Positions 50,701 through 61,900 of a DNA stretch of 64,000 bases are shown in pieces. The stretch spans positions 59,101,244 through 59,165,243 of the forward strand of contig NC_034409.1 of the NCBI RefSeq assembly GCF_002078875.1, in the 5' to 3' direction. Position 1 is the first letter of the stretch. The number at the start of each line of letters is the position of its first letter. A model generated the notes under the pieces. It made no database searches. It was given only the letters and a program-made list of their open reading frames with translations, and had not been told where the DNA came from. A program made the translations under genes and the position numbers. Source of the DNA: Numida meleagris. Its lineage: Eukaryota; Chordata; Aves; Galliformes; Numididae.

Positions 50701-52474
50701 TATTTACAGTTTGCAGTATCTAGCTGAAGTTTTTTCTATTGCAATATCACAAACTATTTTACCTATACTGCATTCCACAGCTAATTCAAGTCGAAAATAC
50801 CCTCTCCTGGGTCAAACATGAACTACTTTATACCTGGTATTATCCAATTAATTTTCCATATGCCAGATAGCAAAGGTCCTAATTAACTAAATCTCTTAGG
50901 GCCTAGTTTCTTTCTCCTGGCATTACTTAGAACTTAAATATCATTAACAAGTCAAGCTTTAACAAAGTCAACAGTTGGCAACAGTCCAGGAAACAGGACT
51001 GCACTTAGGGTACAGAGTTTAGAAAGAGCTGCATATTTGTGATCTGCTTCGGTAATCAAAGAAGAAAATTATCTGAGGAACTGTGTGGTCAGGAAGCAGG
51101 GACAATTTTTCCAGAAAATAATTACATTTACTGCAGAATTTTTTTGCATGTCCAGCAAAGAGATCTTTAAATGACATTCAGGTTTTCAACAGTGTGCAAA
51201 ATCCATCATAAGGACTTTGGCAAAACAAGACAAAATTGAGCTAGTAAAAATATTTAATGGAAAAAAAATATGGTAGATAGAGGATGGGATTAAACTTCTC
51301 AGAAATTTAAAATAAGCTGAATGTTCTATTAAATGTTACTTGTAAATATATATATATATTTTGGGATGAGGAGGAGAGGAGGGAGACAGTGAGGGAGATC
51401 ATAGTGTCTTCCAAAACTTTTTCTCCTCGTTTAAACTGTTTTCCAACTTTATCTACTGTTGAAAAACAGCTAAGGTTTAGAAATGAAGCTTATGAGAAAA
51501 TGCACCAATAATCATGCAAGCATAGCGTTAAAAAAAAACCAAACTTTATTTTTCCCAGATATTAGCATAAATCCAGCGATCTCTAAACATCAACATCCAA
51601 ATCATATACATATAACACTGAACAAAATATTTTTTCCCCTAAACTCCAGAAGAAATTTACACCTTTAAATAGTACTTGGCCAGTAATTATAGTAACTCAA
51701 AGCCCTTAAGTGGTCTGTAATGCCGCATCAGATGTTTTCTATACTCCTGACTATCGAGGTCATTGATTCTGCAAATTTTTTTCCCCACTGGGGTGCTGGG
51801 TTCAGGAGGTATACATATGCTTGCTTTCTTATTTCGGTAGTTCATTTTGAAGCAGTGAATAAATATCTGACCGCTGGCTGTGTCTAGCTATAAGACTGCA
51901 TAGTATTAAGGTCATAATAAGTTGGGATTCACCTCACTGAATATAGCTGTCTTGTCCAAGCTGGTACCAGGCTTAATGAAGAGACACAGACATCTCCAAA
52001 GGATGAGTCACTCCTTCCAGACATAAATACTGGGGACAAATGAGGTAATCTAGGAGCTATCAAGTAAAGAGAGATCAACTTCTAGACAGCAGAAACCAGG
52101 AGAAATGTAATGTCTTAGAAGTGTGACAGCTGGAGAATGGCCTGAAGAACACAGGTTGTCTGTAGGGTCAGCACTGGTTTCCCCTTGCTGAACTAGGGGA
52201 ACTGAATGCATTTCATGCTGTGGCTCAGAGTCCCAGGCCTGGATCATAAACGACTCTCTGTTGGATACTGGTTACAAGATAAAGAGCTAGTCTCTTCTCC
52301 CAGCACATTACAGTAATAACAGTCCATGTGGCCCATTTTATTTATAGTGAGAAATCGTACTTTATAGTGTTTTTGCAGTAGGCAGTTCTTTAGTTCAGTC
52401 AACTACTGAAAAAGTCCTTCTTTCCCATATTTGACACCCTATGGAATCTCTCTTTTCCCATTATTATTTTCCAG
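50701..52474. other. Sequence upstream of FAM180A exon 2; first exon not found
   Basis: Should be intron 1 of FAM180A or part of it. I searched this stretch and the preceding 10 kb for an ATG followed by a hydrophobic signal peptide and a phase-1 GT donor and found no convincing match, so exon 1 is either farther left, very divergent, or missed. The polypyrimidine tract TTCCCATTATTATTTTCCAG leads directly to the exon 2 acceptor at 52473-52474. Confidence 0.5.
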
Positions 52475-52575
52475 CTATGCTTTACCCAGCTGCTCAACGG
52501 TTGAAGAGGTCCTCAGCTGCCTTCCTTAATCCAGTGCTACAAAACTCCCTGGAAGATGTGGCGCTGCTTTATGAG
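52475..52575 (+). CDS. FAM180A: FAM180A, internal coding exon (partial gene)
   Basis: The exon begins after the acceptor ...TTTTCCAG and starts with the last two bases of a split codon (intron phase 1), then reads MLYPAAQRLKRSSAAF, continues NPVLQNSLEDVALLYE and stops at the GAG|GTTCAG donor in phase 0. The LKRSS segment follows where the signal peptide should have been removed, and SLEDVALLYE leads directly into the [11 protein letters not shown] of the next exon, matching the conserved FAM180 core. FAM180 proteins are small predicted secreted proteins of unknown molecular function; no reaction or partner is established. The donor is weak beyond the GT, but reading frame and family homology agree on it. 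The intron to the next exon is 978 bp. Exon 1, with the initiator Met and signal peptide, was not located. Confidence 0.85.
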
Positions 52576-53550
52576 GTTCAGTATATGGGAGCAAATGGTA
52601 CCTCAAGCCCTAACAAGTCTGAGGTTACTGTACATGATGGGATTATCCATTACCTGTCTTCATGTCACCTTTACTCACCCCAGCCATAAACCCACTGATG
52701 ACTACATACTACCTCACCAGAAAGGAGAGAACATATATACACCAAACTCATCTCTTTCAGTACTTATGCAGGCAGCAACTGCCTGCAGTACTTCGAGTGT
52801 GGGTTCTAGCTTACAGACAGGGAAAGGGAAAACCAGAGCAAATACCTTACCACTGAAAGTAGCTTTCCTCCAGAATAATAGTATATTAACAACACAATGT
52901 ATTTTAATTCTTTGGTCTCAGTCTCAGGCCAAAATGAATTGTTCAAACAATTAAAACAACCAGTATCAATCACTGCAAAATAATCCCAAGGGCATGACTG
53001 TTTCTCTTCAAAGTTACTCAGGTCCCCTCTTGCCAGCAGTGGAACCTACAGTTGTAATACAGTCTGGAACAGTGTATGATTAGCTGAGGGAAAGTAGCCC
53101 AATCAAAGAATGGGCATGGGCCAAATCTAGCTATCCTATACCTTCAGAAACTTGCATTGGATGTTCAAGCAAGGAAGATGGGCTGGGAAGCCACTACTGC
53201 CCTGTCAGAGTAAATGGTATTTCCCAGTTGTGTTGCTGCCCTCATCTCTCTAAACCCCATGTGACACCAGCAACAACACATGCCTGTTTTGGACAACAGA
53301 AAACTACCTGCTTTTTCTTCTTCCTCTCTCCTTTCCCCATAGCAGGTCTCTAGTTTCCCTAGGCATGTAATAGAGGAGTCCGACACTCACATATAGACTT
53401 TCTAATCTGCCCCAGCTTCAGCCGGTGGCATGTGAGGTTTTTCTTCATCTGACCTATAACAAAACTCTAAGGACATGTTGTTAATTCATGTTAACTCTGC
53501 CTAGAGTCTCTTGGAGAAGTTAAACAGCTTTCTCTGTTCTGATTTTGTGA

Positions 53551-53895
<345 letters not shown>

Positions 53896-55410
53896 AAGGA
53901 GACTCAAAACAGCAACTACTCAGCCACCTCTTCTGGCTGATAAGGGGCACACGTAGCACGTCCACCACTTTATTCTATAAAAGGTTTAATAGCCTGCTTC
54001 ATGAGAGATTATTTGTTTTCTAGCTCCCTCTTGTGGAATTCACTTTATAGATACATGTTAAACGGGGAAAAAAATTGTCTTCAATCTCCCCAGTTTTTTT
54101 GTTTTATTTTGTTATGGCTTTGAGGCATTTCTGTAAAAGGAAAACAAGGAAGTCTGGTGTATATTCCAGACAGATATGCCTTTATTTTATCTGTGTGTTT
54201 CATATAAACAATGCATAAGAATGCAACGTTTATGCTCACATAGCTGTGTGCATGTGCTGGAGAATGCTGCTTTCCTCGCTGGGGAAATAACTTCATATTT
54301 CAGCTGCCCAGTAAAAGAATACTAAAAAGAGATGCAAAGGCTCTCTGTATAAGGAAAAGGTTTCATAACTGTCAGCCTCCAGAAATTATGGCAAATATAT
54401 GCATTCCAAATATTCCTGTAAATAAGCACTGTCTGATTCACTTCATTTGGCTAAGCCAGTTTTTAATCTCAATAACATTTGCAGAAGACAAAGGACATTG
54501 TGGATACCAGCAGCAAACAATGCCTGTGAACATATTCCCTGGTCCCCAGAACCACTCTCTCAAACAGCCTGCAATGTCTTTCATTATTTGCACATGACTT
54601 TGATTCTGCTCCTTTATTTTTGAGTTGAACATGGATTTATCCTCCTTGGAGTAAAAGGCAAAACAAAAGCTCTATTTAATTTAATGATGACATTTTTTTT
54701 TCCTGATTCTATCACTTGAACGTGGATCATCTAAACCAGTGCTTCAGAATCCCTCTGAGGCAGGAAAAGAAGGTGGATTAAAACATACATGGTGCTGAAT
54801 TCGTCGTTGTGGCTCATTTCTGATTGTAAATTACACTGCTCACTTGTGTATATGTATGTGTGTGTTTGTGTATGTGAGTACATGGAAGAATCTTATATTC
54901 ACTCAGGAAATAATTATATCCAAGTACCTGGAAGGAAAGTTTGTTCTTCAGTCCAGTGGTGGGGATCATGAATGTGGGAGCAGAAGAAAAGCAATACTTG
55001 TTTATAGCAAAGCCTGTTGGTAAAAGTAGTGCAATAGATTATTATAAATTGTTAAAGAAAAAATGTGGAGGATGTGGCTTTAATGGACAGAGAAAGGAAA
55101 TACATCTTGTGATACAAATGGCAAGCAATGAAAGATCCAAACTCTTCGAACTTTGTCCACAAGTTATATAGATGCTGTTTTTCTACTGACATTTGAGTTG
55201 CTTCTGCTTCCACAGTGTAAGAAAGAGATGAGCGTATCTCATCCTTTTATATCAGCTCTCTCTCTTTATTTACATAATTTCTTAAGGAGATGGGTCCAAA
55301 TCAAAAAAAAGCTGAGGCTGTAAAGGATGGTTGAGGATACCAAACCCATTTCTGAGGCATGTTTAATTGCTTCTATATCACAGCTGTGATGTGCTTCCAC
55401 ACATCAGCTA
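53896..55410 (+). other. FAM180A: FAM180A 3' UTR and flanking DNA
   Basis: Directly downstream of the FAM180A stop codon. The first possible poly(A) signal on the + strand is ATTAAA at 54777-54782; no AATAAA lies before 55592. A TG-rich microsatellite-like stretch (TGTGTATATGTATGTGTGTG and following) lies at about 54846-54878. No further coding sequence is seen. Confidence 0.45.
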
Positions 55411-55570
55411 TGGCTGCCCCATCACTGGAGGTGTCTAAGGCCAGGCTGGATGGGGCCCTAGGCAACCTGATCTAGTGGAAGGTGTCTGTGTAACCACAGC
55501 AGGAGTGTTGGAACTGGATGGGCTTTTAGGTCCCTTCCAACTCAAACCATTCTGTGATTCTATGATTCTA
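55411..55570 (+). mobile_element. CR1 retrotransposon, short 3' fragment
   Basis: Reads 'ggctgccccatcactggagg', 'aggccaggctggatggggcc', 'gcaacctgatctagtggaag', 'gttggaactggatgggcttt', 'ggtcccttccaactcaaacc' and the tail ATTCTGTGATTCTATGATT. 5' truncated. It lies about 1.5 kb past the FAM180A stop, so it may be inside a long 3' UTR. Confidence 0.95.
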
Positions 55571-57072
55571 CTATCTGGGCAAATGGAACAATAAAATCTG
55601 TGTCCCTTAACAGGTGTACTCCAAGGGCTGGAGAAGAAAAAGCCCATCCAAAACCACCTGGTTGCAGGAAAAAGAAACACTGTGATCAGTCAGAGCACAC
55701 TGGGTTTGGCAATTGCTTATGGAATGTGGATGCACAACAGCCTTAGGAGCAGGTTGGAAATAGCAAGAACAGCTGGACAAAGGGCATACAAAAGTCAGAG
55801 TCAATCCTGTTTCTTCTCAGCAGTTTCACTATGAGTATGCGTGGTTGTACACAGCTGCAGGTATATACACAAATGTGTTGATTCACTTTTGCACCTGAAG
55901 GCTTTTGCTGGTCATCTTCTAAGTCTGACCGGCATACATCAAAGGAAGATGAAATCCTTAGCTACAAAGCCATGGGCCACAAATACCTCCATCTTCTGTA
56001 CTTGCACAGACGAATCAGTGCCCTCAAAGAAGCCTTGCACTACAGCTCACATACCTTTCAAAGCCTCCAGCATAAACATTCTTGCTGTTTGTGCTTTCTT
56101 CCCTCTTCGTGCTTTAGAAAGAGAGGGAGAACATTTCTGCCTTTGCAGCTTGGCCGCTTCTTAGCTCCCTAAAGCACCACTTGCTTGTAGAGCCAGGAAC
56201 AGTGGCCATTCATAAATCCTTTACAGACAGCAACTCCAAATCTGCAAAGAGAACAGGAAAGAGCATCTCAGCAAATCTTAATTACTGGCAGTCATCCTCC
56301 AGAGAAATATTTCCAAGCCACCCCACCACAGAACTGTCTGGCAGTCAGGCTTTAATCATCAGTAAGTATCACAGGTCCTTCAGAAAGGAACTGCAGATAG
56401 GTTTGAATACATAGCCATTCCCAATAGCATACGTACTTTACTGGTTGGTAGTTGAAACTTTTATCTCTGCAGCACAAAATAAAGTCTTTCCAAATTTGTT
56501 TCACCCCTTTCATTACTGCAGGATTTATTTCTCAGGAATGTGCTTGGACTGCCCAATTTATTTAAGAGAAAACAATTACTGTAATAATAAAATATTCTAC
56601 ATAAAACTAATTGTATTTCCGTTGCATTGATTTCACCAAAAGATTTGCTATTTAGAGACTGGCAGCAAGAAAAACTGGTTATCTGAACTGTGAAAAACTC
56701 TGGGATCAGTGGTATAGGAGAGAAGGGGGCATAGCACATTCCCTTTAACGGGTAAGAGGAGGTAATAAATGGGAACAAGGATGTCTCTTTTATCCACAGT
56801 CCGAGTGGGAAGGAGCACTCTGCCTCTGGGCAGCATTCTGGGTCTAGGGCAGCTTCCCTCCCTCAGTACTGCATTTCCTGCCTCAGCTGCAGGTTGCCTG
56901 TTCCTAAAAGAGATAGAGAGAAGCTGCTATCTATCCCCAGCTCCACTTGCCTTTCATTTCTTCAGAATGAGTCATGCTTATAGATGGTCCCTCTCCCATG
57001 GGACAGTCGTTTCATTGCCTCTATAAAGAGTCTTTTATTCACCCTTTGATTTTGCAGATCATGAAGAAGTGA

Positions 57073-57104
57073 AATAAAACACAGTTTTGTTCATCTAAAA
57101 TAAA
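57073..57104. terminator. Candidate polyadenylation signals
   Basis: Two AATAAA hexamers on the + strand (57073-57078 and 57099-57104), the second within AAAATAAAACTTTATTTT, which also reads AATAAA on the minus strand. T-rich sequence follows. If used by FAM180A the 3' UTR would be about 3.2 kb and include the CR1 at 55411-55570. Usage is inferred only from motif and position. Confidence 0.25.
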
Positions 57105-57108
57105 ACTT

Positions 57109-57198
57109 TATTTTTTTTTTTAATTTTCTTTAATTTTTAGTTTTGGTGTATTTTAGACACCCTTTTAGGTTGTTTTTTTTTTTTGTTTTTTTTTTTCC
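57109..57198. repeat. T-rich low-complexity tract
   Basis: Runs of T broken by A, G and short mixed segments, including two T runs of 12 or more near 57173-57196. It follows the paired AATAAA motifs and may be part of the downstream element of a poly(A) site or plain low-complexity DNA. Confidence 0.85.
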
Positions 57199-58886
57199 CC
57201 TGAAACAACTGCTGAAACAGATATAAATTCCCTGGCTGGATTGTTCTATTTGCAGTTTTCACATTAATTAGATTTTTGCTTTCAGATTTAATTGCTAAAC
57301 TTGCCTGAAGGCTCTCAAGTTGCTGACGCTTGATGGCATTTTCAAGGCACAGAAATATTACGCAGTCTTGAAAACAGTTATGAATTTCAGGAAAAAGTAA
57401 TGTGTCTCATCAGACTCATCAGATGAGGCAAAGTCTTCTCTGGCAAAGGTCTGTCTTTCCCAGCTCTCCACAATCGGTGTCACAGAGACAAACCAGCTCA
57501 GTATGGGGAGCCCAGCTTCCATCTGACTAGCAGGGTGTGGGAAAATAGTCAGCAAGTTGAATAGGTTTGAGAGCATGGAAAACTGTAGGTGTGTAGCATC
57601 CTGTGAGATAAAGGGTAAACAAGTGACTACAGGTGGCACATGGGTCAACAGATTAACTCTTAGAATTGATTTCTGTTCCACAAAGACCATTAGTCACATA
57701 AGAACTGTAGAAATGTTCCTCCAATTCAAGATCAGAGCAGAAAGACTAAAAACTCTTAATTTGAGTCTGGATCTTACTGTCACTAATGGCATATGAATCA
57801 GTGCAGAGATTAGCCCATGCCTTATGAATGAAAGGCGTTCATGGGTCAAAATGGAAGAAACATGAAAGACAAAAGATACTCTTTATTAAAAAAAAATATG
57901 CTTTTATCAGCATGGGGACATTGAAACAATAACAAACTGTCAACTGAAAAAAGGTATTTTTGTACATTCATGTATATATCAGAAAGAGAAGGCTGCTGAT
58001 TTCTGAAATGTTCTGACTGGGTTTTATAATGGGCTGAGTAAATACAGACTCCTGCAGTTCTCATTGGTGAGTTGGAAAAAAAAAGGTTTAAGTTTTTTTG
58101 GGTTGTGTTTTTTTTTCTTTTTCTTTTTTTTCTTGAGACCAAGTATAATCTGTATAGGAATTACTGCCCTGTGAATTCCAAGCTCAGGGCAAAAGTAGGC
58201 TAAAGGTAGATTCAGAGGGGAAGCCAAAATTACGAAGAGACAAAATCTGAACAGAATGGAATATAAGGAACTGTAGTTGGTTTATTTTCTATTTTTTTTT
58301 TTTTTTTATGAAAGAACTCCTACAAGTTTGTTTCTGTGCAGTGAACAATCAATTTTTAGTTTTAAAAATTTTCCAGCAGAAAAGAAACCTATCTTTGAGA
58401 CTTTCAGACTAGCTAACGGGAAAAAAAAGCAGCAACCCAGAAGATATCCCACCTGGCTTATGAAAACAGGAATTTGCTGGAAATCAGATGATGGAAGAAA
58501 AAAGCCTTTCAAAACATGGGGATAAGGATGGAACACAGTTGTAAGTGTGACTCTGAATTAAAAAGAGAAAATGTCAAATGATCACTATGATCCAGCTTGC
58601 AAACCTTGTGTTATGGTGTGAAAGTCATTTGGATGTGCTGGTGAGCCCCACAAAACCTGAATGCCTTTTTAAAATTGTTAGGGATTCTTTTCAAAACAAC
58701 AGACTGAAGAATAAGCAAATTAAGGAAGCCATCTGAGGTGCCTTGGTGAAAATAGGAAACGAGGCAGAGAGAGTCCCTTCTGCAAAATCCAGGCAAAGGC
58801 AAAGGAGAACGTGGGGTGGAAATTGGGCAACCTGACGAACCTAGGAAGAAATCTGAGGAAAAGAAAATCACCGGAAAGTAAAGGGT

Positions 58887-58985
58887 ATGGCAGTGGTGAA
58901 GGAGATTCTCCGATCCAGAAACCTCTTGCTCGTTGTTCTCATTCCACTTCTGCTGCTTCCTCTGCCACTTTTGTACCCCTGCAGC
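58887..58985 (+). CDS. SLC13A4: SLC13A4, first coding exon (gene continues beyond window)
   Basis: The 33-codon exon starts MAVVKEILRSRN, continues LLLVVLIPLLLLPLPLLY and ends PCS at the strong donor AGC|GTAAGT (phase 0). The basic cytosolic N-terminus followed by a hydrophobic helix with the LLLLPLP signature is the start of the SLC13 sodium-coupled anion transporters; the RNLLLVV form and the FAM180A neighbour point to SLC13A4, the plasma-membrane sodium/sulfate cotransporter, over SLC13A1 and SLC13A5. Residues 13-30 form the first membrane segment. Exon 2 should begin with the conserved CAYV region; I found no such sequence between 58986 and 64000, so intron 1 exceeds 5 kb. The ATG has G at -3 and is the only one in frame. 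The exon is short and easily missed by ORF scanning. Confidence 0.88.
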
Positions 58986-61900
58986 GTAAGTACATTTTCA
59001 TTTTCTTTTTTTACAAAGCCTCTGATTACAGTAGGCACTCTTCCTGGATAAGCCAAAAAGAGAGGCAAGGATCTAAAAGAAAACCTTGCTCTTAGAAATA
59101 TCAAGGACTCAAATTTGAAGGAGTGAAAGTTATTGAGCAGTCATCACAATAACAACCAGAGCTACTATGAACAATGTCACAAGCAGAGATGAAGAACTAG
59201 GTGAAGACATTTTTTAAGAAAGATATGTCGCATCTTTACTTTTTCTACAATAGTGTGTGTGAGGGAGAGGTGTTTAAAATGAATACTTAGAGTGTCTTTA
59301 GTTTTTGATAACACGTGCATGGAAGAACTTTCTATTTGCTGTATGTAGAACAGCTATTCAAGCGAGCTGGGAGCTAGGACTCAGTAGGACAACACACGGC
59401 ATCTGCTACACTAAAGCAAGTGTAGGTACCTCTACTGCTATATTGCAGTTCTTGCATTGGGTAATAAATGATAGCTCAGAGGCATACACAATAACACAAA
59501 GGAGGGAATAATATTTGCTTAACACACAGACAAGGCAGTGGGAATGAATACCCCCGTTTAACTCGTCTCTATGCATATCTCTGCTGTGGTCAAGCATAAA
59601 ATAACAATGTTCCCCTACCACATAGAAATGGTGGTGTTTAACTAGCCAACATTTGCAATATCTTAAAAATTCTGCAGCTGTGGCTTCCACAGTGCTAGAC
59701 ATAAATCTGCCCGAATGGTGCAGCAATTTCCATTCCTTCTTTTACCCTTTTAAAGATTAATTCTTCTTTCTAGCACTAGAGGATTTATGAATACTACTAC
59801 TTTTATCAAATAGCAGTTCAAAGGATTAGAAAACTGTAGGTTTTTGTTGGAAAAGAAAAACAGGATTCACAGAAAGATAATGTTACTACACCAGTGAATT
59901 GTATGTTACAGTTTGAATGAGTTCTGCTTTGAACTCGTCCTGACTCTTATAGCAGTTTTCCATTTCTTGTGACTTGAGTGAGAATGAATGACAAGCAATT
60001 GTGCTTTCTTCAGAGAACATTAAGGCCCACCCTTTTACAAAAACCTGTTTTTAAAAGGTTTAATCTCCCCCAGTGCCACTGAAAGGACAACATAAAGAAC
60101 AGATTCTCTGTGACATGCTTGTATGGCTCTGAAACTGCAGCATGCTCTGTATCCCCAGAGACCTCCTCTTAGGCAACACGAGATTCACTGCACTGTGACT
60201 TGTAACCGATGTTTGCTCACTACCAGACTCAAAGGAAGGAAATAATCTAACAGCCAAGGGATTTGTAATGGTATGGTATGAGTTTTGGAACAAGAACTGC
60301 TATTATACTGTACATGTTCCACTGCAATATTATTCTGCACCTTGTAGTGTTTCTTTACTGCAAAGTGACATGAAAAGTCATCAGATGATATTTTACATTC
60401 ATTTTGCATATGAATGAACGACTGCAGGTGGTAAAGCTTGGCTGTCAATCCAACCCAGAGCTGGACAACTATTTATAATGGCATTAAGAAAACATCTATA
60501 GCTAATAAACTCATTTGACAGGGTACTATTCAGGTGCTTTAAGCTAGTATTTACTCTGTTACAACACACTGACTAAGATTACTTCTTACATCTGAAGATT
60601 GAATTTGCCTCCTACTGAATTTCTTATATTTTCACTTATCAGACAATTATATTAGTTTTCAGTCTTACAGAGAGCAGAATTACTAGGTGGATTATATTTG
60701 CATTTCTGCAGGGAATCAGCTTGCAGTTTCTTTGGTGATAGCACAGCTCTCGAAATGTTGAGGTAGCGTTGTACGTGTAGTGTCAAGGGACAACAAAAAG
60801 AGCTTGAGGACTCAGAGCTGTTTCTAGATAAGGTTTACGGGAATAATGTCCACAGCTTTTTTTTCTATTATTTTGTGACAATAAATGATTGGGCAGAAAA
60901 TAAACCTGAGGAAACTTGTAAGAATTCTTCCCAAAATTGATACTTGAAGTGTGACTTTTACAACAGGTTTGAGACACTCACAGATATTTTTCAGACAGTG
61001 ACAAATACAGAAAAAAAAACCAGTCTGTTTTCCGGATGGTGATATCTTTTTCATTGTCTTAATCTTCACTGTTAACAGTGACTATTTCTACCATATTCTT
61101 TCATCCTTATCCATATTTTTTTCATCAAGCTGCTGATGATACCATTAAGCATGGTACATGAATAGAGTCAGTAGTGGGCATGGTCTCCTGAGGCCATGGA
61201 TACTATGGCTATAGCAAGCCCAATCAAGGACACATGGATGGTTCCTCAAAAGGCAGCAAGATGCTGTAAGCTGTGAAATCTGAAGAATCGGGTGATGTTG
61301 ATGCCTTGACATGCTACATCAGTGTGATGAACCCTGATGCACAGAACATGCTCTGAACAGCTACAGATGGTACATTTTCATTTACCTTTATTTTTCTATA
61401 TACCCTCTGAAGGGAGGAAATTACACTGTGATCCTGTCAGCAATAAGATGGCAGGCCAGAGGCTGAACTATCACTTCTTTGCATAACCACAGGCCTACAT
61501 GCAAGATATGCTTTGCAAATGCTTATATGAGCAAATCTTGAATCCAGAGTTTATTTTCAATAATTATTCTGAGATCCTCAGATGGTTTAGTTACCAAAGT
61601 TTTGTGCATTATCCGTATTATGGAAGTTTCAGCCATGGCATTATTTTGGGTCCTCTTTTCTTTGCCTGTAAGATGCAGATTGAAAGCAGATGGTAGCCCC
61701 CCCAGCCATCACATAAAAGCTCACTGCATTGTATTTTCCTATTCCCTGGTTCATTCCCTTCTTAGGTATGTTTAACGTTCATTTTCACCTGAGCAAAAGG
61801 AGTAAAAAGAGCAAAAAAAAATACTAAATTACATAGCCATTATTTCAATACAGTACTTAGTAGCTCTGGTAACCATTAAATAAATATATAAATTCAATTC

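Larger units (their letters stand above)
55571..58886. other. Region between FAM180A and SLC13A4
   Basis: No further coding exon recognised. It holds candidate poly(A) signals (57073-57104), long T-rich tracts at about 57109-57198 and 58087-58133, and the short 5' flank or UTR of SLC13A4 at its right end. A 110-codon minus-strand frame (57358-57690) has an acidic SSDESDETH stretch but no recognised domain and no splice context. No CpG island is apparent before SLC13A4. Confidence 0.5.

Noticed and set aside
51826..51850. ATGCTTGCTTTCTTATTTCG before GTAGTT considered as FAM180A exon 1
   Set aside because: It ends in phase 2, whereas the FAM180A exon 2 acceptor requires phase 1, and the peptide is too short.
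1..52474. MTPN or CHRM2 coding sequence, expected from synteny upstream of FAM180A
   Set aside because: No ankyrin-repeat or receptor-like coding sequence was found on either strand; these genes must lie beyond the left end.
57358..57690. 110-codon minus-strand frame with acidic SSDESDETH stretch
   Set aside because: No domain, no splice context and overlap with an open frame on the + strand; composition is the only hint.
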